42,869 bases of DNA from Legionella drozanskii LLAP-1 (GTDB lineage: Bacteria > Pseudomonadota > Gammaproteobacteria > Legionellales > Legionellaceae). Positions 7,801 through 17,471 of the stretch are shown in pieces. The stretch spans positions 452,466 to 495,334 of the forward strand of contig NZ_LNXY01000020.1 in NCBI RefSeq assembly GCF_001467585.1, given 5' to 3'. Position 1 is the stretch's first letter, and every line of letters begins with the position of its first letter. A program made the translations under genes and the position numbers. A model generated the notes under the pieces. That model was not told the origin of the DNA and searched no databases. It saw nothing but the letters and a program-made list of their open reading frames with translations.

Positions 7801-10645
7801 TAAAGCCTGACTTCCCAATAGCCTTGTGAAGTGCAACCTTAAGTACTTCTGCCCTTTCAAATGCTGCTTCTCGCTCTGAAAGATGGGCAATAGCAAATTG
7901 CAGCGCTTTTTCTGCATCACTTTTTATTGGTTTTTCAGCGGACAAAAGGTCTAAGGCTTTCTCAAGGGTTGTTAGCAGTTCATTTGTTGTGGCGTTATCA
8001 ATAATGTGCGCGCCATGATTTGTTTTAGCAGCCTCTAAAGTTAAGGAAATTGCCGAAGCTTGAGAGGTAGTTTTCAGTGCATATCGATTGGCCTTATCCA
8101 CATCATCGGTAATAATCATTAACTCTTCTTTACTTGATTCCGATAACAACGACAGGGTGTTTTGACGAAGAGCATAGGCCGGTAGAGTCACGAGCGTTTT
8201 TTCAACAGACTTAAAATCATTAGCATGCATGGTTTTGGCATATGCATAATTTAAAGGAAGATATTTTTCGGTGCTCGTGATTAGGTGAATGGTGCTTTTT
8301 CCATTTTTTATCTTAATCCCATTGCGAGTGAACGCAGATACTTCATACTGCGCACCCATTTTTAGACCCTCAAAAGAAAGGCTGCCTGTGGCTACTAATT
8401 TATCACCTATCCCCACAGATAATGGGGTTTGTTCGTAAACCTGCATGGATTGTGTGATGTTTTTAGCAGGCAGTTGGGATAGGAGTCCATGGTGGTTACG
8501 CACAACCAGCAGATTATCCTTCTCATTAACACTAATCACGGTGAATTTTTTAGACTCTGTGCGTGTGTTATGGATTAATACAAAATCTTTCTTGTAACTT
8601 TTAGCCAATTTTTTCTCACTATCGGTCAGAAATAGTCGGGTCAAGGTATTGATGTTTTTTTCATCCGATGAAATCTCACCCTGCTCTTTTAACCTTGATC
8701 GAATCGCATCATTAACCTCTTTTGCTTCCAGCTTCGATGCGGTTAATACCCGGGTATTCTGTCTCTGGTTCAATGGTAGGGCGCTATACATCTGCGCTGT
8801 TTTTAAAATACGTGAATGTTTTTCTCGCGCCTCGATAAGATTAATAGTGGTGGTGTGCAATGGTCTGTCTTCAACTTTAAATGTTTTTACCTGAGCTTTA
8901 TCAAGAAGACCGGGTATGTCTGATTTAAATCCAGATAAGGATTGTGATTTTTCCAGAAGAATTACTTTGGCAGCCCTCCTATCTGCAATGGATAATAAGG
9001 TGTTCATCTCATCAGGAGAAAGGCGCTGTGACTCATCCACAATGAGTAACTCGCCCTCTTTTTTACTTTTAAAAAAAGGCAGCCTATGATCAGACTCATG
9101 ACGGTAATTAAATCCTGCAACTGTTTCGCACAAATCCTGCTTTCCAATAGATAAAATCCATTGCCACAAAGAAGGCGCTGATTTGGTCATGTCCTGATTA
9201 ATGCTTAGTGCAGAAAGAGTTGTAGGGCTAAGTACTCTAATTTTTTTTGATGTTTCTGCATAATCGATTAAAGTGCTTAAAAGCTCTCGTGATGTAGCAC
9301 TTTCCTGTTTGATTCGCACAACCCCCTCTTTATGAAATAAGGCCTGGGTAACACCCCTTTGAATGGACTCATTATTTGTTAATTCACCTACTTTATTCGT
9401 ATCGCGTACTATGGCATTTTTTTGTGGCCTAAAGGTTGAGATTTTTTTAATAAGTTCACGCTCTTTATTGATTAGTTTAGGCGTCGTAAAACAAGTATCT
9501 TCCGTATCAAGAGCAATAAGCTGTTGTGTGCTAAGCGCCTGTTCAATATGAGAAATCAGCGCATCAAAACCCTGCTCACCTAATGAAAAATGGAGGCTTG
9601 TCTGCAATAGCTCCTGATAAGTAAACTTAAGTTTTTTTTCTTCTAAGTGAGCAATAGCATCAAACACACCCATGCCAAACTCTTGACTCTTGAACTTAAG
9701 ATCCTTTATCGAGTGTGCGGCTTGAGTTTGTTCTTTCAAAGTAGCTAAATAAGTCGATGGATTAACGCCTAAGGCTTCGCTTTCTTTGTTCCAGCGTTCA
9801 CGCAATACCTCGGGGTCTGTCACTTCTTTTGCCTTGCGGGAATCTAGAGTGGCCCTGTCATAAGCTTTTAAGGAATCAGAGTGCATGCCTTTTATTTGTT
9901 CCTCAACTTGCGCGCGGCGTTTTGAAAATTGCGATAAGAGAGCCTTATCAAAATGTTTGATTTCAAATAAACCATGCGCATCACCCGTTTGCTCTATTTC
10001 CAACCCCATGTTTTTTAAACCAAGCGCAATTTCAGAGCGGTAAACAAGGCCTAAAAAGATTTGGTTATCCATAATCCATTCCATGGTGCCGTGATTGCGA
10101 CTGATATCAGAAGCTAAAGCACGCCACTTGCCATCAAGACGCTCAGTAAGATTCATCAATAACGCATGGACATGAAGCAGGGGATCTTGTTCGCGCGAGG
10201 TATCATGAAGAATGGTTGCAAAACAAAGATTCCCTGTTTTTTCATACTCCATACCTTCTTTCCCTGACTTGCGTGCTTCAGCAGCTTCCTTTTCGATTAG
10301 TTTTAATACGGTTTTTACGGCATTTAAGTGCAAATCAACAAATTCTTTATGGCCACAGACCAACGCAAGATAAGACACCGATTTAGGTGCGGAGAAGGTC
10401 AAATCATAACCGCCACGCTTGTTGATTTCGCCATTGGCTGATTTCAAACCCTTAATCACATCACCGCTTGGTAATGTACCGCTGACAACGGCTTCAAGAT
10501 CGAGCACGTTGACCTCTCCTGAAAGGTTTTGACGCGCAGCACTTAATCCAACCCATTCGGTAGTTAACTGATTCGTATAATAATAATTTTCTTTATCAAA
10601 ATAATAGTCAGGCTTTTTAATTGGTTTAACTCGTAGGCTTAACAT
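4811..10645 (-). CDS. traI: TraI: MOBF relaxase-helicase with C-terminal Toprim module
   Basis: A 1944-aa relaxase that should nick oriT, bind covalently to the cut strand and unwind the plasmid. The relaxase domain spans about residues 1-300, with catalytic-type tyrosines Y14, Y15 and Y21-Y23 and the metal site H147, H158, H160 (motif HVHALLMN), spaced as in F TraI. A helicase-like region without a recognisable Walker A follows (D537-E538 in LLIVDES), like the vestigial helicase of F TraI. The active RecD-type helicase has Walker A GYAGTGKTT (1036-1044) and DESSM (D1111, E1112). Unlike F TraI, the last 400 residues hold a primase-like segment (about 1580-1680) and a Toprim domain (E1788, D1831, D1833). 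AGAGGA precedes the ATG. It is the last gene of the transfer operon. Confidence 0.95.
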   Translation of the reverse strand: MLSLRVKPIKKPDYYFDKENYYYTNQLTTEWVGLSAARQNLSGEVNVLDLEAVVSGTLPSGDVIKGLKSANGEINKRGGYDLTFSAPKSVSYLALVCGHKEFVDLHLNAVKTVLKLIEKEAAEARKSGKEGMEYEKTGNLCFATILHDTSREQDPLLHVHALLMNLTERLDGKWRALASDISRNHGTMEWIMDNQIFLGLVYRSEIALGLKNMGLEIEQTGDAHGLFEIKHFDKALLSQFSKRRAQVEEQIKGMHSDSLKAYDRATLDSRKAKEVTDPEVLRERWNKESEALGVNPSTYLATLKEQTQAAHSIKDLKFKSQEFGMGVFDAIAHLEEKKLKFTYQELLQTSLHFSLGEQGFDALISHIEQALSTQQLIALDTEDTCFTTPKLINKERELIKKISTFRPQKNAIVRDTNKVGELTNNESIQRGVTQALFHKEGVVRIKQESATSRELLSTLIDYAETSKKIRVLSPTTLSALSINQDMTKSAPSLWQWILSIGKQDLCETVAGFNYRHESDHRLPFFKSKKEGELLIVDESQRLSPDEMNTLLSIADRRAAKVILLEKSQSLSGFKSDIPGLLDKAQVKTFKVEDRPLHTTTINLIEAREKHSRILKTAQMYSALPLNQRQNTRVLTASKLEAKEVNDAIRSRLKEQGEISSDEKNINTLTRLFLTDSEKKLAKSYKKDFVLIHNTRTESKKFTVISVNEKDNLLVVRNHHGLLSQLPAKNITQSMQVYEQTPLSVGIGDKLVATGSLSFEGLKMGAQYEVSAFTRNGIKIKNGKSTIHLITSTEKYLPLNYAYAKTMHANDFKSVEKTLVTLPAYALRQNTLSLLSESSKEELMIITDDVDKANRYALKTTSQASAISLTLEAAKTNHGAHIIDNATTNELLTTLEKALDLLSAEKPIKSDAEKALQFAIAHLSEREAAFERAEVLKVALHKAIGKSGFNELDSMLDKVIKSGDLISGQQNLLTTKEAVAFEESIINTVRAGINTLNPLMSNDEARSQLEQANLTKGQKEACELITTTADQFIMIQGYAGTGKTTMNRTAIDTIEHAKSMVPGGFDIVAVAPTHQAVKEMKALGIQAQTLKSFLIEQEQEPTLTNNSLLLLDESSMVSNRDCASLVQKIKDSGARCAFLGDISQHQSIESGKPSKILMQEGSIRVATMDELVRQQVVGYKKAIETLIGGDTDKALAQLAALPLVSIERNKEDSPYYEIKCSVMETGKKDDEHQLVPSKQEANETPLQQLKQNSPIEMAVGDYLSRTPACRDNTIVIIHENKKREIANTLIRDALMEESSLGSENKSFPRLLSTNYTTAELYYCETYRDCLKKDGEYFLKKGDQYFKVVSVDESAKVVVLNDIKGNKTVFVPEKENKDWKIELFQSKPGKISVGEKIHFKKSDKLLGRFANERAQVTDVQDESFTVKDSSGATHVLHKKEMKDSHWDYSYTATSYSIQGASSPFVIGVAETRNAKVNHLRSFYIMATRGSMHAMIYTDNYKKLQKQLRVTPEKTSALEALNRLNKDIKTKAVTNPSVIPKTVPSTPIIKEKAVQYDAKVIAQNLSHHAELVIESLLGEPNRALSSKNEYRYGTNGSLSFCLSGEKRGTWYNFETLDKGNMLHLIQKTLNLNFKESLEYAAKVTGDDLKESIKVMSKKPGEFKEKIDNQKSKTQDYGLQLARESKPIMGTIAEKYLKEIRKIHNISGENIRFHPHVYTHKSEAVTYRPALLNIARDKDNKIVAVEAIYLDKETANKPIMKMKDKKSYGSKAGSGVILSEGHGKESVTYLAEGVVTGLSVRDAVHNERVIATLGKENFPNIDMALLTNKVVLCLDNDGKPIKDDKAIILTIERLKKHGKTVEISMPIREKDFNDVNKSSGIQGVVDTLNKAVSIDKILGVTNKIDVNEDQIKNCLENISRQLKIEIPENKNQSIEKIRTLQREEMEIY

Positions 10646-10659
10646 GATTTATTCCTCTC

Positions 10660-12513
10660 TCAAAAAATGGATTCCATATCGCACTCACGTTCAACACGCT
10701 TTTTATTGGTTGGTGCTTGAACATCTACACGACGGTCTGTTGAGTTATTGTCAGCAGACTCATTTTTAAGAGCGGCATTACAGGCAGGAAGAGACGGTAT
10801 GGCACGAGGTAGAAAACCAGCGGCCTTTGCACTTCTTTTTTGATAATGAAGTTCCAATTTAGTAATAGGATATTGACCAGGTAAGCGCAGGTAACAGGTC
10901 AGAGGATCAAGTCCCATAATTTCAGGGTAAGTCACTAAAGGACGCGTAATACGGTTTTTTCCTAAGGAAATACCATCACGAATAGAGTTAGCGCCGTAGG
11001 AATAATTTTCTCGCGTGTCATCAATTTCTTCATTCCCGAGTTCTTTGCTCACGAGCTGCGCCATTTCATGGCTAGGGCTTGCAAAAAAAGCACGGGTATT
11101 GAGCAAGTCAAAAATTTCAGCCGCCCCACTACGCCCATAGACTTTTTCTAACTGGCTAAAACTTTGCATTCCCAGCAAGAAACAACCGCCAAATTTCCTG
11201 ACTTCGGCAATGGTTTCACCCAAAAGAGGTAATTTGTGCAAGCTCGGTAGCTCATCACAAATAAACCAAATTCGTCTATTAGCATCTTCTGGCAAACTTA
11301 AAAGTGTTAGGGATGCCATAGCAATCCACATGGAAATCAAGGGCTTTAAGGATTTATGTTGTTCTCCATTGGATGAAATAAAGAGCCAACCTGCCAAATC
11401 CTTGTTTAAAAGATAATCACGAATCGAAAAGGGGGCATGGCTTGAGGCCTCAAGACCACTTAACGATTGCATCGATTTGAGATAGGTTGTAATGACAGAC
11501 CGAATGGATATAGCTGTTTTTTCTATTTTGTTACTGACTAAAGTCGCTGCAGCCGTGCCTACAAGATACGGTTCTAACTCGCTAAACTCACCCGTTACCA
11601 GCAACCGTATTAGCTTGTCTAAGGAGCGTTCGTTGTCTTCGCGCATTTTACTTGCGACTGATGCAAAGACAGTGCGCGCTGCATTAACCCAAAACGGATC
11701 GGTTTCACCATGCATTGGAATTAAGCTTTCCGCCATATTTTCGAGTAATTCATCTTTTGGTGCTTCCCGCCACAAATCCCAGTTAGCACAACGCGCATCA
11801 AAGGGATTTAGTAAGACATCATGGCTTTCCTGAAAATAGGCTTCAGTAAACGTGCACCCCTTATCATAGACAATCACCCTATCGCCACGCGCACGTAAAC
11901 AATCCATCAATTTCATAATGAACTGACTTTTTCCCATCCCGACCGTGCCATGCACTAATACATGCTGTACTTCTGCCCCTTGCAAAAGGGGGAATCCATC
12001 AAGAGTTAAATCAGATGCTTTCTTTTCTTTAATAATTTGTTTTTTAAGCGTCTCAGCGGGCACTAAACTTGCCCCGCGAATAAATTGATTTTGCGTTTGC
12101 GCTTTTCCGCGATAAATAAAATAACGGCTTACTAAAAGTGCCACAATTAATGACAAAGGAAAGGCCCATAGAACTGACTGTAAAAACAAAGTCAGTAAGC
12201 GTTCGGAAGTTGCAGCAAAATAGTGATTGTGAAGTATCTGTTCAACGGTTTGTGATGCATATCCCCCTTTAACAGGGATAGAGAACACATGAGACTTCCC
12301 TGCTAAGTGATAAAAATGAGCGCCGTGATAAGCCAAAGCCTGACTTATCATTCCATGCGGTGCAGAAACCCAAGTTACTAGAACAGATAATACTGCCCAA
12401 ATGAATAGATACACTTGAAAGAGTGCTTTGTTAATCTGAAACCACATGCGCAGATTATGAAATGAAATCTGGCCGCCTCGGGTATAATGTTTGTAATTCG
12501 ATTCGTTGCTCAT
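10660..12513 (-). CDS. traD: TraD: type IV coupling protein
   Basis: A 617-aa VirD4/TraD-type ATPase that brings the TraI-bound DNA to the transfer channel at the inner membrane. Two N-terminal membrane segments are visible (about residues 25-50 and 95-120), then Walker A GTVGMGKS (189-196) and Walker B WFICDEL (D420, E421). The C-terminus is charged, as in proteins that dock to TraM. A GTG start 15 codons upstream is possible, but ATG at 12513 has AAGAGG 7 bases before it and begins like the family. traI follows after 14 bases; the membrane gene upstream is in the usual traS position. Confidence 0.95.
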   Translation of the reverse strand: MSNESNYKHYTRGGQISFHNLRMWFQINKALFQVYLFIWAVLSVLVTWVSAPHGMISQALAYHGAHFYHLAGKSHVFSIPVKGGYASQTVEQILHNHYFAATSERLLTLFLQSVLWAFPLSLIVALLVSRYFIYRGKAQTQNQFIRGASLVPAETLKKQIIKEKKASDLTLDGFPLLQGAEVQHVLVHGTVGMGKSQFIMKLMDCLRARGDRVIVYDKGCTFTEAYFQESHDVLLNPFDARCANWDLWREAPKDELLENMAESLIPMHGETDPFWVNAARTVFASVASKMREDNERSLDKLIRLLVTGEFSELEPYLVGTAAATLVSNKIEKTAISIRSVITTYLKSMQSLSGLEASSHAPFSIRDYLLNKDLAGWLFISSNGEQHKSLKPLISMWIAMASLTLLSLPEDANRRIWFICDELPSLHKLPLLGETIAEVRKFGGCFLLGMQSFSQLEKVYGRSGAAEIFDLLNTRAFFASPSHEMAQLVSKELGNEEIDDTRENYSYGANSIRDGISLGKNRITRPLVTYPEIMGLDPLTCYLRLPGQYPITKLELHYQKRSAKAAGFLPRAIPSLPACNAALKNESADNNSTDRRVDVQAPTNKKRVERECDMESIF

Positions 12514-12599
12514 TTTTAAACCTCTTATTCTTAATTTGGGCAAAGCAGCGGCTTCCACTGCTTCTTTTTGTGGTTAAAATTTAATCTTTTTGATTGGTT

Positions 12600-13223
12600 T
12601 TATTTATTTTGAGAAAAGTCAGCTATAGGCTTTTTTTCCCTATCAAAATAGTTTTTTACAAGAGTAAACAGCGTGCTGATTCCAATGCGATTAAGTTCCA
12701 TCTCAACAAGAATACTGGTTACTATACCGCTAATAAAAAAAGCGCCAAATGCCAGAAATAACGCAGCGCTAGGAAATAAAAAAAGTGAAGGAATAAGAAT
12801 AACAGCGGCATAGATGCGATAGGCTATAGTTCCAGCCAGTCTGATTTGCTTTACTATTAAATCCCCAGTTTTAAGATGGCCTTTTAATTGATGATTGATT
12901 AAAACGTAGTGATTTAAAGAACTGTATATAAAAAGAAACGCAAAAGCACATAGACCCAGAGCCATCAGCGGCATCCAAATAAAGAGGTAAAGCAGTTCAT
13001 GAGCGGAGAAACTCATCAATTCCCGCCAATAAAAAGGGCAAGGAAGTATAAATCCTAGAATAATTGTCCCGTATAATTTTAAAAAAACACGCAAAAACAA
13101 ACGACTGTTCGCCTTGTAATACGCGTCAGCAGGCATGATGTCTACATCCAGTGTTTTTAGTGTCTCAATATCTTTAGTGATGGCCTCTTTTAATTCCTGT
13201 GTATTCATTTCCTTAGTCCTCAT
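12600..13223 (-). CDS. Membrane protein between traG and traD; TraS-like exclusion candidate
   Basis: A 207-aa inner-membrane protein. A charged N-terminal region (residues 1-45) with predicted helices precedes four hydrophobic segments (about 48-68, 82-110, 135-160 and 162-185). AGGAG lies 8 bases before ATG 13223, and the gene overlaps the end of traG by 11 bases. F carries traS, the entry-exclusion gene, exactly here, and exclusion proteins diverge fast while recognising TraG of incoming donors. No sequence similarity to TraS can be claimed; the role is inferred from position and topology. Confidence 0.6.
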   Translation of the reverse strand: MRTKEMNTQELKEAITKDIETLKTLDVDIMPADAYYKANSRLFLRVFLKLYGTIILGFILPCPFYWRELMSFSAHELLYLFIWMPLMALGLCAFAFLFIYSSLNHYVLINHQLKGHLKTGDLIVKQIRLAGTIAYRIYAAVILIPSLFLFPSAALFLAFGAFFISGIVTSILVEMELNRIGISTLFTLVKNYFDREKKPIADFSQNK

Positions 13224-16104
13224 GGATAAGCTCCTTTTTTTGGGCTGATTTATCATGATGATCGACCCATTGAGTAAAATAAGCAGGAACTACCAAATTG
13301 GTTTGCCCTAGTTTTTTTCCTGCCGCCACATCATTGTTAGTTGTATTCACTGCTTGTTGGTATTGACTCTTAAGGCGCCCTCCTCCAGCCGTTGTCTCCT
13401 TCACTGTCAAATCCAGTTGATGATTGATAGCTTGCTGCATGCTTTGGGCAGAGGCTGCATTTACCCCTAAACCCATTGTTCTACCCTGATCCTGCAATCC
13501 ATCACTAGTTTTGTAGAAGCTCGCACTCATTTCCGCTTCTTTAGTGCTTAATGGGGCTGCGGCCTTCTGATAAATGGTATCAATGGCGGCGTTTTTCCCT
13601 GCATTCCCGTAGCGAGCAATTAAATCATCCCGTTTTTCACTAATAAATTCACTGCCAAGGGTTTGTAATTGTTGCAACGAAGCTAAATCCCCGGGATGTG
13701 AATACAACTCATCACGCGCTGATTCGCCCACACGGCTGGCAACAAAGCCTGCGAAGGCCTGATTGAGATCGGTCGTCATTTGCTCTGAGTTTGATTCCAC
13801 ATAACTTTTAGCCGTGCTGATACGAGAGGCTTTCGACATGGAGGCATCGTAATTATGACTTGCGGTTTGCGCATCGCGCAAATCAGCGCCCAACTGATTT
13901 GAAAGATTCGCCCCTTCGGAGTGACTGTTATCAAAATGATGCGTTTTTGCAAAATGGCTGACGTAATTAAGCGCCTGATTAAAGTCAGCGGCTTCCTTAG
14001 CCGACGCACTACTCTCTGTTCCTTCATGGAAACGATCACTTGAGGTTGAGGAACGCTCTATTTTTGCATGACCATCAACACCACCACTTACCCCAAACGC
14101 ATATTTTCCAAGGCTTCCCAGCATACTTCGATCACTTGAAACACCTGCTTGAGCATTTAATCCGGCGGAAGTCATTCGAGCGAGTGCATCTTCCTGCGTT
14201 ATGCCTTCGCGTTTTGCTACTTCCGAGGCGATATGAGTCATCGTGGAGAGTGCCTGGTTGTATTGTCCTGATTCACTTTCTGACACACCATCGCCCAAAC
14301 GCAAATCCTGTGCTTGCATTTTTGATAACTGCACGGCACTATGGGCAAAATTTGACAAGGAGGTTTGGTAATGTTGACTTTCGTTAGCAGCCGCCTGCTT
14401 CGATGCTTCAAACGCTTGATTTAAAGAACCACTCAGCGCTTTCGCATCGGACAGGTGCAAAGGCCCTCGTGATATCGCAGGATTACTATCAAAAACGGCA
14501 TCGCCACTGCCCGTGATGGTCTTTAAAACTCCGGTTCCCATTTGTTCGGTATGCATGCCGTGGAGATCTGTCCAATTCGAATCGTGTTTGTTTGCTGATA
14601 AATTATTTGCACTGGTATTATCATAATTCATATTCCAGCCGCTGTAAGAGGCCATTGAAACATTACCTTGTGCGGCAGATTGTGCTTCACTCACGGATAG
14701 GGATTGAGCCATGCCACCAAAATGTTGGGATGACGTACTTAAAATACTGCCAAGACCCTTAGTAATATAATAGGCAAGAACGGGCACACTTGTCGCTAAG
14801 GCGCCCGCGGTATAAGCAAAATTGCTGTGTAAGGTAGCCAGCGAATCAATATTAGAAAAGGTAACCCCTCCCGTTTTTTGACCAAATAGCGTGATTGTGG
14901 CACTGGAGGCCATCGAGACAAACCAATGAAAGATGATAAACATCGGAGGCCATGACCAAAGATAGACTTGTGATTGTAAATAGAGGAAATAGACGTTGTT
15001 CATCGTCGGAAAAAAAGAAATTAAGACGACTAAGGGAAAAATACAAAGCGTTAGCATCCACATGACTGTCATGTAATAAGGCAGACGAAAGCCTGCCAGC
15101 CAAAAACTATTGGCTTCGGCTATGTGCATTTTTTGGGTACTGTTCGTGTTGGTGTAATTCATGAGGGCAGCATCTGCTCCTGCAAAAGCAAAGGCATCGT
15201 TTGCCGCATCACGGGTCGCATTGATTAAAATATTTTGAGTAAGCGTTTCGGCCGCATCGGTGGTTATATTCATGTAATAGGTATGCGCTGCTTGTAATCT
15301 ATCCTTGAAAGACAGTTCAGCAACTTTTGGTTCTGCACCCGGTTTGGGACGGGTTGAAGAACTCCCTGTCGTGACTAACTGATTTAAACGCTCCAATTCA
15401 CGCTTTGCGGCAATCGGAAGTCGCTTCTTCAAATTGGTTGCAGCATCTCCACAGCTTAAATTAGTTCCATCCTGCAAAATTACTCGATAAATAGGCGAGG
15501 GGTTCTCAAAGTAGGTTTTGCTCAAATTGTCGCTATTAACCAGTTTCTTAGCAGATAGTTGATGGCTTGCAAGCACTTTAGCCGCAAATACACATTGACG
15601 AATATAGGCTGACATGTCGGCAGCCAAATCAGGGGACATGGAAAGGCGAGTTTGGGTCGCAGCAAGCCAGGTTCTTGCCCCAAAAATCAGGCCGGTTTTG
15701 TTGTATTCCAGCCCGTCTGGCATGTGAAACGCATCAGAAAAGCCTGTGGTTATTCCATAGCCCATGCCGCTAATAAGCGATGCAGGCAAGGCAACACCTA
15801 AAGGAACATTATCAACCGTTAAGGCCTCCCCTGCCCCTTCTGCTGTTTGCATGTCAATAATGGCCACGGGTGCGCGAAGCCCTAGAAGACAATAGGTCAC
15901 TAAAAAAGTGGTCAGAATAAACCGTGTCAACGATTCTAGCTTTTTACCTCGCACGTACTGATAGCCCACCATAGCGACTGATAGAATCATGATGATGTCA
16001 CAGGCGGTGGCAAAGGTTGATGAGTCTAGTAAAAGCGCCATTCCATCAAGCAATTCCTTTAAAAAAATTCCGTTTTGTGGCGTGTATATCAATAAAGGAC
16101 TCAT
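13213..16104 (-). CDS. traG: TraG: mating-pair stabilisation and pilus assembly protein
   Basis: A 963-aa inner-membrane protein. N-terminal membrane segments occur at about residues 30-50, 60-80 and 345-460, the usual TraG_N arrangement; the C-terminal 450 residues are polar, Ser/Ala/Gln-rich and predicted helical, matching the periplasmic part (TraG*) that in F stabilises mating pairs and is the target of entry exclusion. A perfect AGGAGG lies 6 bases before the ATG, which overlaps the traH stop by 4 bases. It is followed by the candidate exclusion gene. Length fits the family (938 aa in F). Confidence 0.92.
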   Translation of the reverse strand: MSPLLIYTPQNGIFLKELLDGMALLLDSSTFATACDIIMILSVAMVGYQYVRGKKLESLTRFILTTFLVTYCLLGLRAPVAIIDMQTAEGAGEALTVDNVPLGVALPASLISGMGYGITTGFSDAFHMPDGLEYNKTGLIFGARTWLAATQTRLSMSPDLAADMSAYIRQCVFAAKVLASHQLSAKKLVNSDNLSKTYFENPSPIYRVILQDGTNLSCGDAATNLKKRLPIAAKRELERLNQLVTTGSSSTRPKPGAEPKVAELSFKDRLQAAHTYYMNITTDAAETLTQNILINATRDAANDAFAFAGADAALMNYTNTNSTQKMHIAEANSFWLAGFRLPYYMTVMWMLTLCIFPLVVLISFFPTMNNVYFLYLQSQVYLWSWPPMFIIFHWFVSMASSATITLFGQKTGGVTFSNIDSLATLHSNFAYTAGALATSVPVLAYYITKGLGSILSTSSQHFGGMAQSLSVSEAQSAAQGNVSMASYSGWNMNYDNTSANNLSANKHDSNWTDLHGMHTEQMGTGVLKTITGSGDAVFDSNPAISRGPLHLSDAKALSGSLNQAFEASKQAAANESQHYQTSLSNFAHSAVQLSKMQAQDLRLGDGVSESESGQYNQALSTMTHIASEVAKREGITQEDALARMTSAGLNAQAGVSSDRSMLGSLGKYAFGVSGGVDGHAKIERSSTSSDRFHEGTESSASAKEAADFNQALNYVSHFAKTHHFDNSHSEGANLSNQLGADLRDAQTASHNYDASMSKASRISTAKSYVESNSEQMTTDLNQAFAGFVASRVGESARDELYSHPGDLASLQQLQTLGSEFISEKRDDLIARYGNAGKNAAIDTIYQKAAAPLSTKEAEMSASFYKTSDGLQDQGRTMGLGVNAASAQSMQQAINHQLDLTVKETTAGGGRLKSQYQQAVNTTNNDVAAGKKLGQTNLVVPAYFTQWVDHHDKSAQKKELIHED

Positions 16105-17471
16105 TGCGCGCCTCCTGTATAAGCCTGCCTTAATAGGGGATTAAGTGCATTAAGGGCTTGTTTTACATTGTTTTGCACCAATTGATTGGTTGTAAGGGCT
16201 GCGTTAAAACGCGCTCGAGTGTCGCTATTAAAGTGGTCTACAAATCGTTGTGCGCTTGCTAAATTCTTAAAAAGCTTCTCTTCATTAATGCTACCTAAAT
16301 CTTTACCTGCAAGGGATGCGCGAATCACTTCAAGCGAATTAGCCAAATATTGGGCAAGCAAATCAGTCGCTACACTTTGTGCCAGTTCATAGCTACTTTG
16401 AATGCCGATATTTTGTTGGGCGCTCGCTGAAATTAATTGAAAAACGGAAGGCTGAGTCAACTCAATTAATCCTTTTTGCTCAAGGCTAAGGGCTGTTCCT
16501 GACTTTATGTTGTCATAAATTCCTTGCAGTAAGGTCTTCACCTGAAACACTAAGGCATCTTTGCTATCGATTGTTTGATGGCCCGCGACATTAATCCCTA
16601 CACATTTAATAGGTATGCCGCCGTCAGTGCACTTATAGCTTGGCAATTGGCCGCCATAAAGTAATGCTTTGACAAAATCTTGATTCGTAGCCAAGGAGGG
16701 ATAGATTTGGACACTGCCTTTGGCATCAAAAACCAACGTGCCTGAAATTGACATGTAGACCTCAGAAAGATTGGTGTCATTCTTAATAAATTCATTCAGT
16801 TGTAATGAATCCCACACCACATTAGTGTTTAATAAAACACGGTCTTTATATTCGGGATTGGTTTTTGCCGCTTCTAAGTGTTTTTCCATCTCACCACCCG
16901 TCGAGCATTTTTGCCGTGCTTCAGCCCAATCATGGAACATCCCAGTATGACTGCCGATGTCTTCACACAACTTTTGATGCGCGGCTCGATTTTTTGGCCA
17001 AACCGCCGCGGCCAGGTTTTCACCCATTTCACAGGAGTTAAAATTGGTGCTGTTAATGTCATTCGCGAGTTTCTGCATGTATTGCATGGAATGAGCAATT
17101 TCAGGTAATTCTATCTCTAGGGCCAAATTAAGCGCATAACCTGCTCCAGAGCTTAAGACTGATTGCATGAATTTCACAATCTGGTCAGCTTTTATAAAAG
17201 AGGCGCCACCCGCAAAAATATCAATTCCCCCACAGCCTGAGCGAAACCCTGGCACATCAACGTGCGCTAGTTGAATGCTCCTAACCTGATTTCTTGCATA
17301 GACTGAGCCTAGGGAGGCAAAACCTGCTGCTTGAGATTCATAGGATGACGCACCCGTCACATTGCTTGCATAACCTAGATTATTGAAAAAATGAGTGAGA
17401 TCGCTACTTGCTGTGGCATTGAGGGAGTTACATAAAACGAGAGGTAATACGACCGTTAACCATTTAATCAT
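16101..17471 (-). CDS. traH: TraH: conjugative pilus assembly protein
   Basis: A 456-aa periplasmic protein of the F-type pilus machinery. It has a signal peptide (residues 1-21, ending NATA), the early motif HFFNNLGYASNVTGASSYES, and the GFRSGCGGIDIFAGG segment that marks TraH. The C-terminal half is helical and coiled. Start chosen at MIKWLTV, with GAGGAG 7 bases upstream, rather than an upstream codon inside trbB. It overlaps trbB by 8 bases and traG by 4. In F, TraH works with TraF, TraU, TraW, TrbB, TrbC and TrbI in pilus extension and retraction. Confidence 0.93.
   Translation of the reverse strand: MIKWLTVVLPLVLCNSLNATASSDLTHFFNNLGYASNVTGASSYESQAAGFASLGSVYARNQVRSIQLAHVDVPGFRSGCGGIDIFAGGASFIKADQIVKFMQSVLSSGAGYALNLALEIELPEIAHSMQYMQKLANDINSTNFNSCEMGENLAAAVWPKNRAAHQKLCEDIGSHTGMFHDWAEARQKCSTGGEMEKHLEAAKTNPEYKDRVLLNTNVVWDSLQLNEFIKNDTNLSEVYMSISGTLVFDAKGSVQIYPSLATNQDFVKALLYGGQLPSYKCTDGGIPIKCVGINVAGHQTIDSKDALVFQVKTLLQGIYDNIKSGTALSLEQKGLIELTQPSVFQLISASAQQNIGIQSSYELAQSVATDLLAQYLANSLEVIRASLAGKDLGSINEEKLFKNLASAQRFVDHFNSDTRARFNAALTTNQLVQNNVKQALNALNPLLRQAYTGGAQ

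Noticed and set aside
4869-9551. Several open frames on the plus strand inside traI, such as 4869-5294
   Set aside because: They lie opposite a clearly conserved relaxase gene, have no ribosome-binding sites and encode Ser/Phe/Leu-rich sequences typical of antisense shadows.
12514-12558. GTG start of traD 15 codons upstream
   Set aside because: The ATG at 12513 has AAGAGG at good spacing; the GTG has none.
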